From Phycisphaerae bacterium (GTDB lineage Bacteria; Planctomycetota; Phycisphaerae; Phycisphaerales; UBA1924): DNA of 64,000 nucleotides. The stretch spans positions 62,001-126,000 of the forward strand of contig JAUIHS010000001.1 of NCBI GenBank assembly GCA_030432255.1. Direction: 5' to 3'. The notes under the pieces were generated by a model. That model was given only the letters and a program-made list of their open reading frames with translations. It did not search any database and was not told where the DNA came from. Positions within the stretch are counted from its first letter, which is position 1; the number at the start of each line of letters is the position of its first letter. Shown here piece by piece: positions 28,201 to 36,718 of this stretch. The translations under genes and the position numbers were made by a program.

Positions 28201-29925
28201 TCCCCAGATACTGCGGTTGTAGAGGCTGAAGTCGACGCTGTCGGTGATGATGGTGGGCACGGACTCGAAGAGTTGGTCGTAGCGGAGGACCACGTGCTGA
28301 GCAGTGTCGACCCCGAAGTTGTCGTACTTGCTCAGTCCGACGAAGGCGTTGCCTCCCGCGTCAACCACCAGGTCGTTGAGTTTGCGCGACTGGTCCCAGA
28401 TGCCGCCGTCGCCCAGTTGGTACTCGCAGGACCAGACGGGTGCATTGGGGCTGGGAGCGCTGGAGTCCTTGATCTTGTCGTACTTCAGCGTCAACACGCG
28501 GCTGTTGCTCACCTTGCGAGCGAGCACGAAGGCATTGCCGAACCGTCCCACGGCGAGGTTGGAGGGCGCATGATTGCCCTTGGTGCGTGACCAGTCCCGG
28601 GTGCCGTCGGCGAGGATCCGGACGAGGCGGAAGCCGGAGTTGCCGTTGTCCTGGGTCAGCGTGTAGACGTTCCCATCGATGTCCACAGCGGTATCGATGG
28701 GGAATCCGTCGCTGGTCACCGTATCGCGCCACAGCTCTTCGCCGGTGATGGCATCGAATTTGATGGTCAGACCATTGCTGGAGGAGTCATCATCATCGGT
28801 GAGAATGATGACGTTGCCATCGAAGTCCACTTCCAGGTCGGCGAGATCTGCGGCGCCGGTGACGTCGGTTGACCAGAGCAGCGATCCGTCAAAGGGATCG
28901 AGGCTCTCCACCTTGAAGGTTGGTGCACCCACGAGTTCGAACCCTGTCTCGCGGGCGAGTAGAAGACGGTCGCTGCGGTCTGTCCGGATCTCGACGTGCT
29001 GGTGAGATGGGATGTCACCGCTCACTTCAACTTCGAACGTCTTCGACCACTTCAGGTCGCCGCCGAACAGCGGATCGGCATCGGGATCGATCTGGGCAAC
29101 CAGGGTGTCGCCGTCCCACTGCCGGTAGCAGATGTAGACGAGGCCGCCCGGCGACACCTCGACCTGCATTTGAGTGATGTCACGCACGTTGGGAAGTTCG
29201 TCATAGATTCGAATCCAGCTCCGGGCCGCCGAGGTGCCTCCGCTGCTGGTCACCATGCTGTAGCGAACCAGGAATGGTGTGGTGTTGGTGCGTTGCAGTC
29301 CGAACCCGATCTCACCCGGTGCGTAGTCGATGAAGCCGAAGGCGAAGACCCGGCCGGTGGCATCGGTCTCAACTTCGATGAACTTGAGCGTATCGTCGAT
29401 GTCCCAGGGATCACCCTGCGGGTTCAGTCCCGGAAGATCGTCATAGCGGATCACATCCTGCCATTGCTTCGCATCCGACCAGGTCTGATCGTTTGCGCCC
29501 TGCACCCCGATGACGAAGGCCCTCGCTGCGCCTGTGCTCGCCTGATCCCATCGCCCGGCGACAATCAGGTTGCCCAGGGGATCGGTTTCGAGATCGGCAA
29601 TCTCGTTGAGGGCATTGCCCGTCGCGGTGCCATCAAAGTCCGGATCGAGGCCCCATGACAGGTTCACAAGGTTGGTACCGTCGGCCCGCAACTGGTCTGG
29701 CCCGACTGCAACGTCGTGCCACTGCGACTGTGTTCCCTGCGAGATCTCGTCCCAGCCGATCACCTTGCGCAACTCACGCCGAAAATCCTGCGCCTCGATG
29801 AACTGATCGATGGCCGGAGAGGGACGGGCGGAGGGTTGCGGCAGATCGACTTCTGCCCCTCCGGAGGAGACGAACATTCCGATCGCAGCGGGGAAGACGA
29901 GTAAGCGAGTCTTCAGGGTATTCAT
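25294..29925 (-). CDS. Giant secreted propeller and IPT-like repeat protein (paralogue B)
   Basis: 1,543 aa with a signal peptide (MNTLKTRLLVFPAAIGMFVS). Residues about 60-550 are beta-propeller-like blades with SBBP/PQQ-type phrases (DPLGNLIVAGRWDQAS, DIDGNVYTLTQDNGNSG). Residues about 560-1,020 form a conserved middle region of unknown fold. From about 1,030 the shared signature SAMIIYDQTSP opens a chain of IPT/TIG-like Ig domains (PNLETVNPNPWAADPTLG, VSGSPTARYAQSVENGL, NPGPGGGLSQRMNLNVGAPI). Paralogues lie at 32318-36718, 40172-44791 and, truncated, 52071-53741. It sits 35 bp after a tail-fibre-like gene and is coupled to a dockerin gene. No catalytic residues were recognised. Probably a surface structural or binding protein. 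Confidence 0.8.
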   Translation of the reverse strand: MNTLKTRLLVFPAAIGMFVSSGGAEVDLPQPSARPSPAIDQFIEAQDFRRELRKVIGWDEISQGTQSQWHDVAVGPDQLRADGTNLVNLSWGLDPDFDGTATGNALNEIADLETDPLGNLIVAGRWDQASTGAARAFVIGVQGANDQTWSDAKQWQDVIRYDDLPGLNPQGDPWDIDDTLKFIEVETDATGRVFAFGFIDYAPGEIGFGLQRTNTTPFLVRYSMVTSSGGTSAARSWIRIYDELPNVRDITQMQVEVSPGGLVYICYRQWDGDTLVAQIDPDADPLFGGDLKWSKTFEVEVSGDIPSHQHVEIRTDRSDRLLLARETGFELVGAPTFKVESLDPFDGSLLWSTDVTGAADLADLEVDFDGNVIILTDDDDSSSNGLTIKFDAITGEELWRDTVTSDGFPIDTAVDIDGNVYTLTQDNGNSGFRLVRILADGTRDWSRTKGNHAPSNLAVGRFGNAFVLARKVSNSRVLTLKYDKIKDSSAPSPNAPVWSCEYQLGDGGIWDQSRKLNDLVVDAGGNAFVGLSKYDNFGVDTAQHVVLRYDQLFESVPTIITDSVDFSLYNRSIWGPNFKEPDIYYRLFKETWNDPVNDISGGNCTSGGYTLRLDAGPTGNHSQEPNKAFLESGLQAAITGGQVDVDYRGDVEIIFPGQEEILPTEPAEPQLYFPAATFFDADNSNGMTAQTLPMLSAGLTGELSVNVGFGLDLCVLGGSDTFNFLNYSTPETGPLPVPFLNLGWFTSVYSVAQGEWVALSDPMNFVTGTMRIPTFVTDSDFNEADRSYTECDCLPDDGCTITLPAMDPDIVRSDRQEKFMSVRANLTNILSTTLLSTPTFVCEGIATSLFRLGYTGSIAQLYVQSEMFGLQELITEFRPSVKYEIRETAGQANPIATYEVEPGQPLCISTPEGLTSIHVTPVIKANATFKNYTALRFKGSVGWETIAMAVAAGAGDSNIIDLDVCERCYEEGIDVYIQIFPTPRFDLVPPGGSPPAREYKTFNIDIPDKKLEGVVINFAESNDPLIIGASRESSAMIIYDQTSPPLPANFSNLMNGVERMVLYGRRFVQGSNIEVHLAHKGRDEILQHELINSTAMLIEVPRRFLTIPGEARIRVESDLGTSNTVGFDVNYPRPNLETVNPNPWAADPTLGTELPAAVLDGLDPLGNFDTFIARRDYWEIYESLWDTANIQGTTAANYFPNWDFNARPAMPAVIVSGSPTARYAQSVENGLLNVTLREEDYDEPGVLTFQLQNPGPGGGLSQRMNLNVGAPIPRVTSISPDIIRPDSSATASDFRILVKGPINVPRLSTTVGGTTWNLESEKRGNFNASSVVYFNDTALETDFFDSALLEAVVPASLLSDYTRAQISVHTPANDSSYFERYSHLEYDDVNEEWFEVVDFTGNVPSGGWSNSVILDIAWEDPVIMSRTVDTVDQYDQDFINASYAVTINGLNFAPDAVVLFDGEPRTTSRASEYNLTVTLSDSDISRPGVYDMQVLNPSDSRASAVFSFTVLAPAQAQTAPGPDTRRPAWNNNDDPATIKGGLQ

Positions 29926-29960
29926 GGCGGTACGCTCCAGTGCGGGCGTCGGTATGGCGC

Positions 29961-32012
29961 TCAGTTGCGAGATTCGTTGTCAGAACTGGGATCGGCAGGC
30001 GCTGCGGGCGCCTGGTGACCGTGAATGGCCATCGACTTCGGCTGGCCGTAGACCTCCGGCTGGAGGTAGCGACCGACATCCTTGCCTGTCTTGGGTCGGA
30101 CAGCCTCGATCGTCATCCGCCGAGTGCCGGGATCACTGCGCCGGGCCTTGACCTCCCACGACACCTCCATCCCGGGATCGCCGCCGGCGATGAGGAAGGT
30201 GTTGCCCGCGATCTTCTGGGCGACGTGCAGCAGCGGTGCCGGGCCTCCGATCGCAGTCAGTTGATAACGGGGATCGGTGTTGATGGCGTCGAAGTAAACA
30301 GGCAGTTCAACCCAGGCCTCGCCGAGCGCGTCCAATGTGATGACACCGTTGTAGATGTTCTGTGGTTCGGGACCCTCGGCGCTGTAGTGGATCAGGTACG
30401 CGTTTCCGGGATCGAGAGGATGATCAATCAGGAAGGTCTTGACACCGCTGGAGCCGAGATTGCCCGCGGCGTACACCCCGTAGGCCAGGGCATCGGAACT
30501 GTCCGTCGCACCGTACACGCCATAGCTCCGACCCGTGCCGCGTGTGGCTTCGCCATAGACGCCGTAGCCGGTGGCGGAGTCCGTCTCGCCCCACACACCG
30601 ATCGTGGCGCCGCTGTTGGCGAGCACGCGGCCGCGAACGCCCACACCCTCGGTACTGTCGTTCACGAAGCGGCCACCCTCGGTCGTTCCGGTTGTGGCAT
30701 CCATGTTGACCTGTATGCCGACATTGCCGGAGTCGGAGTTGACGACCAGCGGTGTGCCGCGGCTGCCACCGTGGATGGTCAGTCCGCCATTGGCACCGCC
30801 GGGATTGTTGTCATCCGATATCACCACCAGGCCACCCTCGCGCACCTCCATGAGGAGTTCCGCATTCGCGCTGTTCAGTTCGCCATCCTTCTTGACTTGG
30901 AACGTGTCGACGTTGTTGTTGTCGTTGTTGTCAATGACCACCTCGACGGAACCACGGCCAGACATGGAGAGGCGTCCGCCCGTATCAGTCAGATTGCCGA
31001 AGATCACACCGTTATCTGTTGTGTTCTGGGTCACCTGGAAGCGCGGAGAGCCCTGCTCGCCGACGTCGAGGAGGCGATCCGGGCTGTCCAGCCCGATGCC
31101 GACGTTACCGGAGGAATCGATGATCATGGTGGTGGCTTCGCTTCCACCACTGCCGCGATAGAACTGCACGATGGCATTGTCGGTGTTGTTGGAGATCAGC
31201 ACGCGGGTCGCGAGCCCTCCACTGCTGTCGGTGGTGAGGAGTTCGAGGCCCTGGTTGCTCAGGATCCCCTGGCCCATGCCCACTTCGTTACTGCCGAAGC
31301 GGTCGATGCTGAAAGCGATCTGAGGATCGTTGTGGTAGGCGCCGATGTTGCCGTCGAACCACGCCTTGTCCGCCGCGGCGAGCAGCAGGATGCCATCGTC
31401 CGAATCGTCGGCGAAGCCACTTGGGATACCGGCGAGTGTCGTCCACGTTTCCACTGAGGTCGTGTCATCATCGATGCCGTCGGCGAAGCCTGCGGGGATT
31501 CCGGCGAGTGTCGACCAGGTTTCAACCGAGTTGGTGTCGTTGTCGATGCCATCGGCGAAGCCGGGTGGCACATTGGTGAGGCCCGCCCAGTCTGTCTGCT
31601 TGGCGCGAATCGCATATGGCGAGGGAAGAATCGGCTGACGCGGATCCAGGAAGGTGTACGCCGGTTCTGCGCCCTGGCCGTCCCATGCGGGTGTCCGCAC
31701 GCCGATGCGCAACCAGCGTTCTTCGCCGTCGAAGGCGCCGGTGCCGAAGTCGAGGTCGGCCACGATGCGTCCATTTGTCAGGGTCGCCGCGGTGAGTACG
31801 AGCGTCGGCCCCACCTGCGAACCGCCCAGATCCGCATCGAAGAGCGTGAATGCGAGATCGGCCGTGCCGGAGTAGGGCGCGCCCGCTTCGGTCAGTTCCG
31901 CCTGCCAGGTGAACACTTCGCCGACCTCGGCGCGGTCCGCTCCAAGTGCCAGGCTTGCCGATCCCAGCATCGCCACCAGTGCCGTACGCCATCCCCTGAA
32001 CATCGTCGCCAT
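29961..32012 (-). CDS. Secreted tail-fibre-like protein, YQG family (cassette B)
   Basis: About 683 aa from ATG 32012 (GGAGAG ribosome site, 6 nt spacing). A signal peptide is followed by the shared N-terminal domain (VFTWQAELTEAGAPYSG, FTLFDADLGGSQVGPTL, LDPRQPILPSPYAIRA). Next come three short repeats of the type AGIPAGFADGIDDDTTSVE and a fibre-like region (GNVGIGLDSPDRLLDVG; GVYGEATRGTGRSYGVYG). The conserved C-terminal domain has KTFLIDHPLDPGNAYLIHYS and GMEVSWEVKARRSDP. The repeats suggest a trimeric stalk with a globular head, as in tail fibres. It is first in its operon, ahead of giant protein B, and divergent from giant protein D. The adhesion or scaffold role is inferred. Confidence 0.78.
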   Translation of the reverse strand: MATMFRGWRTALVAMLGSASLALGADRAEVGEVFTWQAELTEAGAPYSGTADLAFTLFDADLGGSQVGPTLVLTAATLTNGRIVADLDFGTGAFDGEERWLRIGVRTPAWDGQGAEPAYTFLDPRQPILPSPYAIRAKQTDWAGLTNVPPGFADGIDNDTNSVETWSTLAGIPAGFADGIDDDTTSVETWTTLAGIPSGFADDSDDGILLLAAADKAWFDGNIGAYHNDPQIAFSIDRFGSNEVGMGQGILSNQGLELLTTDSSGGLATRVLISNNTDNAIVQFYRGSGGSEATTMIIDSSGNVGIGLDSPDRLLDVGEQGSPRFQVTQNTTDNGVIFGNLTDTGGRLSMSGRGSVEVVIDNNDNNNVDTFQVKKDGELNSANAELLMEVREGGLVVISDDNNPGGANGGLTIHGGSRGTPLVVNSDSGNVGIQVNMDATTGTTEGGRFVNDSTEGVGVRGRVLANSGATIGVWGETDSATGYGVYGEATRGTGRSYGVYGATDSSDALAYGVYAAGNLGSSGVKTFLIDHPLDPGNAYLIHYSAEGPEPQNIYNGVITLDALGEAWVELPVYFDAINTDPRYQLTAIGGPAPLLHVAQKIAGNTFLIAGGDPGMEVSWEVKARRSDPGTRRMTIEAVRPKTGKDVGRYLQPEVYGQPKSMAIHGHQAPAAPADPSSDNESRN

Positions 32013-32122
32013 GTCAACTCTCCATATCCGTTCGGACGGGGTATTCCGCCCAAGGGAACTCGAAGAAGGGGGGAGCGAGGCGCAATGGAACGTCGGAGAT
32101 TCTCCATATTCAACATGCTGCC

Positions 32123-32278
32123 TGCCGCTGAGGGCTTGCGGCACAGCTAAGCTGAGTCAGCAGGGCAACTTAGGGTCGGCAACGTTCGTTTGGCGTGCGC
32201 ATGCAGGGGCGTGCGTGAGGGTCTTCCGCTGAATCCGATCAGATGTGCATTGATTCGGTGTCCCCCAGCGATTAGCGT
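32123..32278. promoter_or_regulatory. Divergent regulatory region between two surface-protein operons
   Basis: The 305-bp gap 32013-32317 has no gene. It contains an inverted repeat TGCCGC/GCGGCA (32123-32143), an odd palindrome GCTGAGTCAGC (32151-32161), and a weak promoter for the rightward gene: TTGATT (32250-32255), 17-bp spacer, TAGCGT (32273-32278). Placement fits shared control of both cassettes. Confidence 0.3.
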
Positions 32279-32317
32279 GATTGCAGTTCATTCCCGGGGA
32301 ATCAAGCGGAGCATGCG

Positions 32318-35300
32318 ATGAGATTGATTGTTGTGTTGTGCAGGGTCCTGATGGCGATCTTCGTGTTGCTGTGGGGGCAGGGCGATCTCGTGGGCCAGAC
32401 GGTCGAGCAGCATCCTGAGCCGGCGCCGGGAGAGACCGCGGAAGCCTACGCGGATCGAGTCTTCGATCTCTATGGTCCGAAACGGCAGGCCGAAGACGAG
32501 GACCGAACTGCGGCGGTCAAGCATGCGTGGTCGTGGCTGGATCCCTCCTGGCAAGTCGGGCAGTTCCAGTTCATGGAATCCGCGGGGATCGACATTGAAG
32601 GCAACGTCATCTTCACCGGACGGACGGTCGAGTTCAGTCCGGATATCGAGACGGCGCGTGTGCTCAAGGTCGATGCAGCTCCGGATAATGCGTTGATCCA
32701 GGTTTATGACCAGGACCTGCCATTCCTCGACCGGATGACTCTTGCCAGCAGAGGTGCGGGCTTTGATCAGGATGGGTTTCTGTATGCGCTTGCTGATGAC
32801 CACGTTCTGTCAGCCGGCCCGGCGGCGGTCGTGCGCATTGCACCTGCCGGGTTTGTGCAGTGGCTCTCCCGACTCGAGCCGTTCGGAAGCAATTACGGTG
32901 CTCAGATTCTCGTTGATGACGAAGGTGTCCCGTACGCCGTGGTCAATCGCACGATCTACCAGTTGGACCCCGAGTCTGGGGGCGTCCTCTGGTCGACCGA
33001 GTTGCCGTCAATGGGGGTGGGTGGACCTGTGTTGGCGGGGATCGAAACCGTGGTGATGGGTGAGGGTGTCATCTTCGCGCTTCTGCATCGCATCGACACT
33101 TTTGAGGATCCCGCGAATCAGCGCACATCGGTCCTCTTCCGACTGGATGCGCGAACCGGCGAGATTCAGTGGCAGCAGAGCATCGAGGAGGCCTCCGGAG
33201 CGATCGGCGGTGGATTCCGGCTCCTGCTTGACGATCTCGGCAGACCGCTCCTCGCAGGAATTGACACCACTTACACGGCCGCGCTCTGGCGCTTCGATAC
33301 CGATGGGAACCTCCTGCAGACCGTCACCCTTCCGAGGACTCCCCAGGCGCTGTCCTCACAGGTCAGCGATATCGTGCGCAGCGATGAATCGGGCGATACG
33401 TTCGTGGTCGTGGATGAGATTCGGGAGGATTCAAGGGGCGGTGTCGAGCATGAATGGACCATCGTCCAACTCGACGCTGATCTCGCGGAGGTGAGCCGCA
33501 GAAGCTTCGGGCAGGAGCAGCCGGAGGAGCTGCAGACTGATCGACTCGGTAATCTCTATGCGGCATTCACATCGGAGTTCGATACTGTTTTCCTGCGTGT
33601 CGCGAAGTTCGATCCGACAAATGACCTTGCGGTGGTCTGGTCCGCGCCGCGCGAAGGGAACGTGTTCCGCCTCACCTCCATGGACGTTGATCGCGGCGGC
33701 CAGATCTTCATCGCCGGCTTTGCGAGCGGCAACGGATCCCAGTTGCGGATGGACAAGTACGATCAGGCCTACCTCGCCGTGCCGCAGACTGCCCGCGACT
33801 GTGTCAGTGTGCGAATCGAAGATCGCAGCATCTGGGCGGATGGCGTCGGGAGGCTCGAAGAGTCGGACACCTTCTTCGACGAGTCCTGGAATGAGAATCT
33901 GAGCGCCAAGGCGTGCGTTCACATTCCCATCCCGTTCACGGACGGGATCGACTTCGGTGGTGGTGTTGGCGTTCGGACCAGTGGTGCCATCGAGATGGGG
34001 TACAAGGCGGAGGTCGATGGCGGCACGCTGGATGTGCACCTGCCCATGGACATCGAGTGGTCCATCATCGACACCACGGGCAAGCCACCGGCAGACGGGA
34101 CGACCGTTCGGGTGACGCCCACATGGAATGCTGATCCTGCGGCAAGAATGACCAGTTGCTTTCAGCCGACCTTCAACGCTGGGCTGACGGCGGGTGTTGA
34201 GTTCAACCTGTACGTGGACATCAGCATGAAGTTCATCGTGCCGCTGTTTGATGCCGTGTTGCTCGACACCGGCTTTAACTGGCCCGAAGACTACATTCCG
34301 TTCAGCGAGACGCTGGATTACATTCCGTACCTGAACCTGCTCGACATTCTCGTCTACCTGGGGTTCCCTGACACGGGAGAGTGGCATACCGAGAGTGATG
34401 CTCAGGGGTTCTTCGAGATCGGCATGGGGATTCCGAAGCTTGTCGCTGAGAGTGGTTTCACACCGACGCTGGCGCCCGATGGACTGTCGGCGACCGGTGG
34501 CATGTTCAGCACGACTGCCTCCGATCGATTCCTCAACCTGACGGCGTACATCAGTGAAATCATCCATGCCATTGCCGATGACCTTTCACCCTACCCGCTG
34601 CCGCCGATTTCCGGGACCATCGGAACCGACGGCAGTCTCAGCTTCCTGCTGAGTTACCGCGTACTCCAGTTGCAGGCGCTCTGCAATTTCCTCGCTGAAC
34701 AGAACATCGACGTCGATGTGCAGCCTCGCGTCCGTTACGTGCTGTCCACCGGTCAGGAGTTCGACCTTGAACTCGAAGACCCGTTCGAGTTCGTCATGTC
34801 GGAGTCCCACATCTCGATCACACCATACGTCTACGCCCGGATGTCCTTCTGTAACGACACCGACGTCCTGATCGTGCCCGGCGTGGCATGGGAGACGGCG
34901 GCCTTCGATGTCGCGGCGTCGTTCCAGGGCAACAACCTCTTCTCGTTCGGAAACTGCTTCCTGTGCTATTCGACGGACTTTGGATCGGCGGGGTTGGATA
35001 TCTACAACAACGACTGGGTCTATGACTCCCCGCAGATCGAACTGGCACCGATCCGTATCGAGTCCAGCGGCAGCAGCGCACCGAGACTCAGTTCGGCCAG
35101 TCGGACGAGACTCACCATGCTCATCTACGAGCAGCGCTCACCATCGGTCAACGAGTTCAACCTGGATGTCAATCAGACAACGCCCATGCTTCTCTTCGGG
35201 ACAAGAATGGCACCGGGGTCGCAGGTCTGGATCTCAATGCATGGCCGGGAGGAAGTCCTGCCCACCACAGTCGTGAACAACGGGACGATCCTCGTCCGGG

Positions 35301-36718
35301 TTCCGAACCGCTTCCGCCTCCTGCCGGGTGTCGCTCGTATCTGGATCCAGTCCGGAGCGCAGCGATCCGAGACCCTCGACATTCCCGTCGAATTCCCGCG
35401 GCCGGTTCTCGACACCGTCAACCCCAACCTGTGGGCGGCGGATCCTGACCTCAACGTGATCCCGGTGCAGGTGATTGACGCCCAGACGCTCCGGGGCGCG
35501 GACTCGTTCATCGCGCGGCGTGACTACTTCCAGAAACTCAGGGATGACCTCTGGAATGCAACGACCGCTCCGGGTCAGACCAATGGTGAGTCTGCCGCGG
35601 CGTACTTCCCGTGCTTCGACTTCAACCAGTTGCCGCCCTTCCCGGGTGTCTTCATGCGTCGTGAAGGTGAGCCGTGGATGCCTCTGCCGCGCTTTGTGCA
35701 GCCGGTGGACAGCGGGATCCACAACCTTCGGCTGGCGCCGTACAACTATGACACACCGGGTGAGATCGAGGTTCAACTGTGTAACCCGGGTCCCGGCGGG
35801 GGGGAGAGCCGCATCCGCAAATTGTTCATCGGTGCCCCGATTCCGCAGGTCACGGCCATCGAACCGCCGTTCATTGATCCCGGTGTCCCACTGACACCCG
35901 GTCGGACAACGGTCACGATCTCCGTCCGGGGTCCGGCCCATGTTTCAACGGGTGCCGGCGAAGAGCCGAAGTACAGCAATTTCAATCGCGCCTCGATCGT
36001 TCGCTTTGACGGGATCGATCTGCCGACGACCTATGTCAGTTCCGACACGCTGCTCGCCGAAGTGCCTTTCGCGGCGGTTCAGCACCCTGGTGTTGCCACG
36101 ATCACCGTCTTCACACCATCGAACGACTCCTTCTACTTTGAAGACATCATCATTGGTGGCAAGCGTCCTGCGGGTATGTGTTATGACGAGTCGCTGACGC
36201 CTTATCCGGTGGATGATGAGTCGGAGTGTTCCGGCACGTTCTATCCGTTGCCGGGCCTGATACCGAGTGGCGGCGAGTCGCTTCCATTGGGCCTTCCGAT
36301 CCACTACGAAGAGCCGCTGCTCCTCTCCCTGAGCCCCGCTGTGACTACGCAGAACGCGGAGATCTTCTCGGGTGATCCATCCGGTGCGGTCATCACACCG
36401 TATGACCCGAAGGAACCCGGACCGGAGGTTGGATTCACCTATGCCAATTTCTCCGTCATGGGAGATGGATTCCGACCAGGCGCGGTCGTCCTGATTGACG
36501 GCGTCGAGCGCGAGACGACGTTCTGTTCGCGCTCACTCCTCACCGCCCGCCTGGTGCCGGAAGATGTGGCAATCGTCGGCGAGCGGATGATTTCCGTGCG
36601 AAACCCGCTGCCGCAGGCGGATGAGACTGAGGTGCTTCCATTGCTGGTAGTCGAGCCGGTCATGTCACGAGGTGACATGCACGGAACCCGAAGCTATACG
36701 GATGGGAGGAGCCGCTGA
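32318..36718 (+). CDS. Giant secreted propeller and IPT-like repeat protein (paralogue D)
   Basis: 1,466 aa. The signal peptide (MRLIVVLCRVLMAIFVLLWG) is followed by PGETAEAYADRVFDLYG, an element also found near the start of paralogue C. Blade-like repeats occupy residues about 60-480 (DIEGNVIFTGRTVEF, DRLGNLYAAFTSEFD, DRGGQIFIAGFASGNG). The middle region starts at RIEDRSIWADGVGRLEES. The Ig-like part from about residue 920 contains TMLIYEQRSPS, VRVPNRFRLLPGVARIWI, VNPNLWAADPDLN, YFPCFDFNQLPPFPG and NPGPGGGESRIRKLFIGAPI. Its TGA overlaps the next ATG by one base (TGATG), with GGGAGGAG upstream, so the beta-helix dockerin protein is its coupled partner. Confidence 0.8.
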   Translation: MRLIVVLCRVLMAIFVLLWGQGDLVGQTVEQHPEPAPGETAEAYADRVFDLYGPKRQAEDEDRTAAVKHAWSWLDPSWQVGQFQFMESAGIDIEGNVIFTGRTVEFSPDIETARVLKVDAAPDNALIQVYDQDLPFLDRMTLASRGAGFDQDGFLYALADDHVLSAGPAAVVRIAPAGFVQWLSRLEPFGSNYGAQILVDDEGVPYAVVNRTIYQLDPESGGVLWSTELPSMGVGGPVLAGIETVVMGEGVIFALLHRIDTFEDPANQRTSVLFRLDARTGEIQWQQSIEEASGAIGGGFRLLLDDLGRPLLAGIDTTYTAALWRFDTDGNLLQTVTLPRTPQALSSQVSDIVRSDESGDTFVVVDEIREDSRGGVEHEWTIVQLDADLAEVSRRSFGQEQPEELQTDRLGNLYAAFTSEFDTVFLRVAKFDPTNDLAVVWSAPREGNVFRLTSMDVDRGGQIFIAGFASGNGSQLRMDKYDQAYLAVPQTARDCVSVRIEDRSIWADGVGRLEESDTFFDESWNENLSAKACVHIPIPFTDGIDFGGGVGVRTSGAIEMGYKAEVDGGTLDVHLPMDIEWSIIDTTGKPPADGTTVRVTPTWNADPAARMTSCFQPTFNAGLTAGVEFNLYVDISMKFIVPLFDAVLLDTGFNWPEDYIPFSETLDYIPYLNLLDILVYLGFPDTGEWHTESDAQGFFEIGMGIPKLVAESGFTPTLAPDGLSATGGMFSTTASDRFLNLTAYISEIIHAIADDLSPYPLPPISGTIGTDGSLSFLLSYRVLQLQALCNFLAEQNIDVDVQPRVRYVLSTGQEFDLELEDPFEFVMSESHISITPYVYARMSFCNDTDVLIVPGVAWETAAFDVAASFQGNNLFSFGNCFLCYSTDFGSAGLDIYNNDWVYDSPQIELAPIRIESSGSSAPRLSSASRTRLTMLIYEQRSPSVNEFNLDVNQTTPMLLFGTRMAPGSQVWISMHGREEVLPTTVVNNGTILVRVPNRFRLLPGVARIWIQSGAQRSETLDIPVEFPRPVLDTVNPNLWAADPDLNVIPVQVIDAQTLRGADSFIARRDYFQKLRDDLWNATTAPGQTNGESAAAYFPCFDFNQLPPFPGVFMRREGEPWMPLPRFVQPVDSGIHNLRLAPYNYDTPGEIEVQLCNPGPGGGESRIRKLFIGAPIPQVTAIEPPFIDPGVPLTPGRTTVTISVRGPAHVSTGAGEEPKYSNFNRASIVRFDGIDLPTTYVSSDTLLAEVPFAAVQHPGVATITVFTPSNDSFYFEDIIIGGKRPAGMCYDESLTPYPVDDESECSGTFYPLPGLIPSGGESLPLGLPIHYEEPLLLSLSPAVTTQNAEIFSGDPSGAVITPYDPKEPGPEVGFTYANFSVMGDGFRPGAVVLIDGVERETTFCSRSLLTARLVPEDVAIVGERMISVRNPLPQADETEVLPLLVVEPVMSRGDMHGTRSYTDGRSR

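Noticed and set aside
26662-31457. Long plus-strand open frames opposite the giant and tail-fibre-like genes (for example 26662-27915 and 29940-31457)
   Set aside because: They are antisense to genes with signal peptides and paralogues, lack homology, and are expected from the high G+C codon pattern.
30400-31600. Integrated phage, because of the tail-fibre-like proteins
   Set aside because: The proteins have signal peptides and no capsid, terminase or tail-assembly genes are present.
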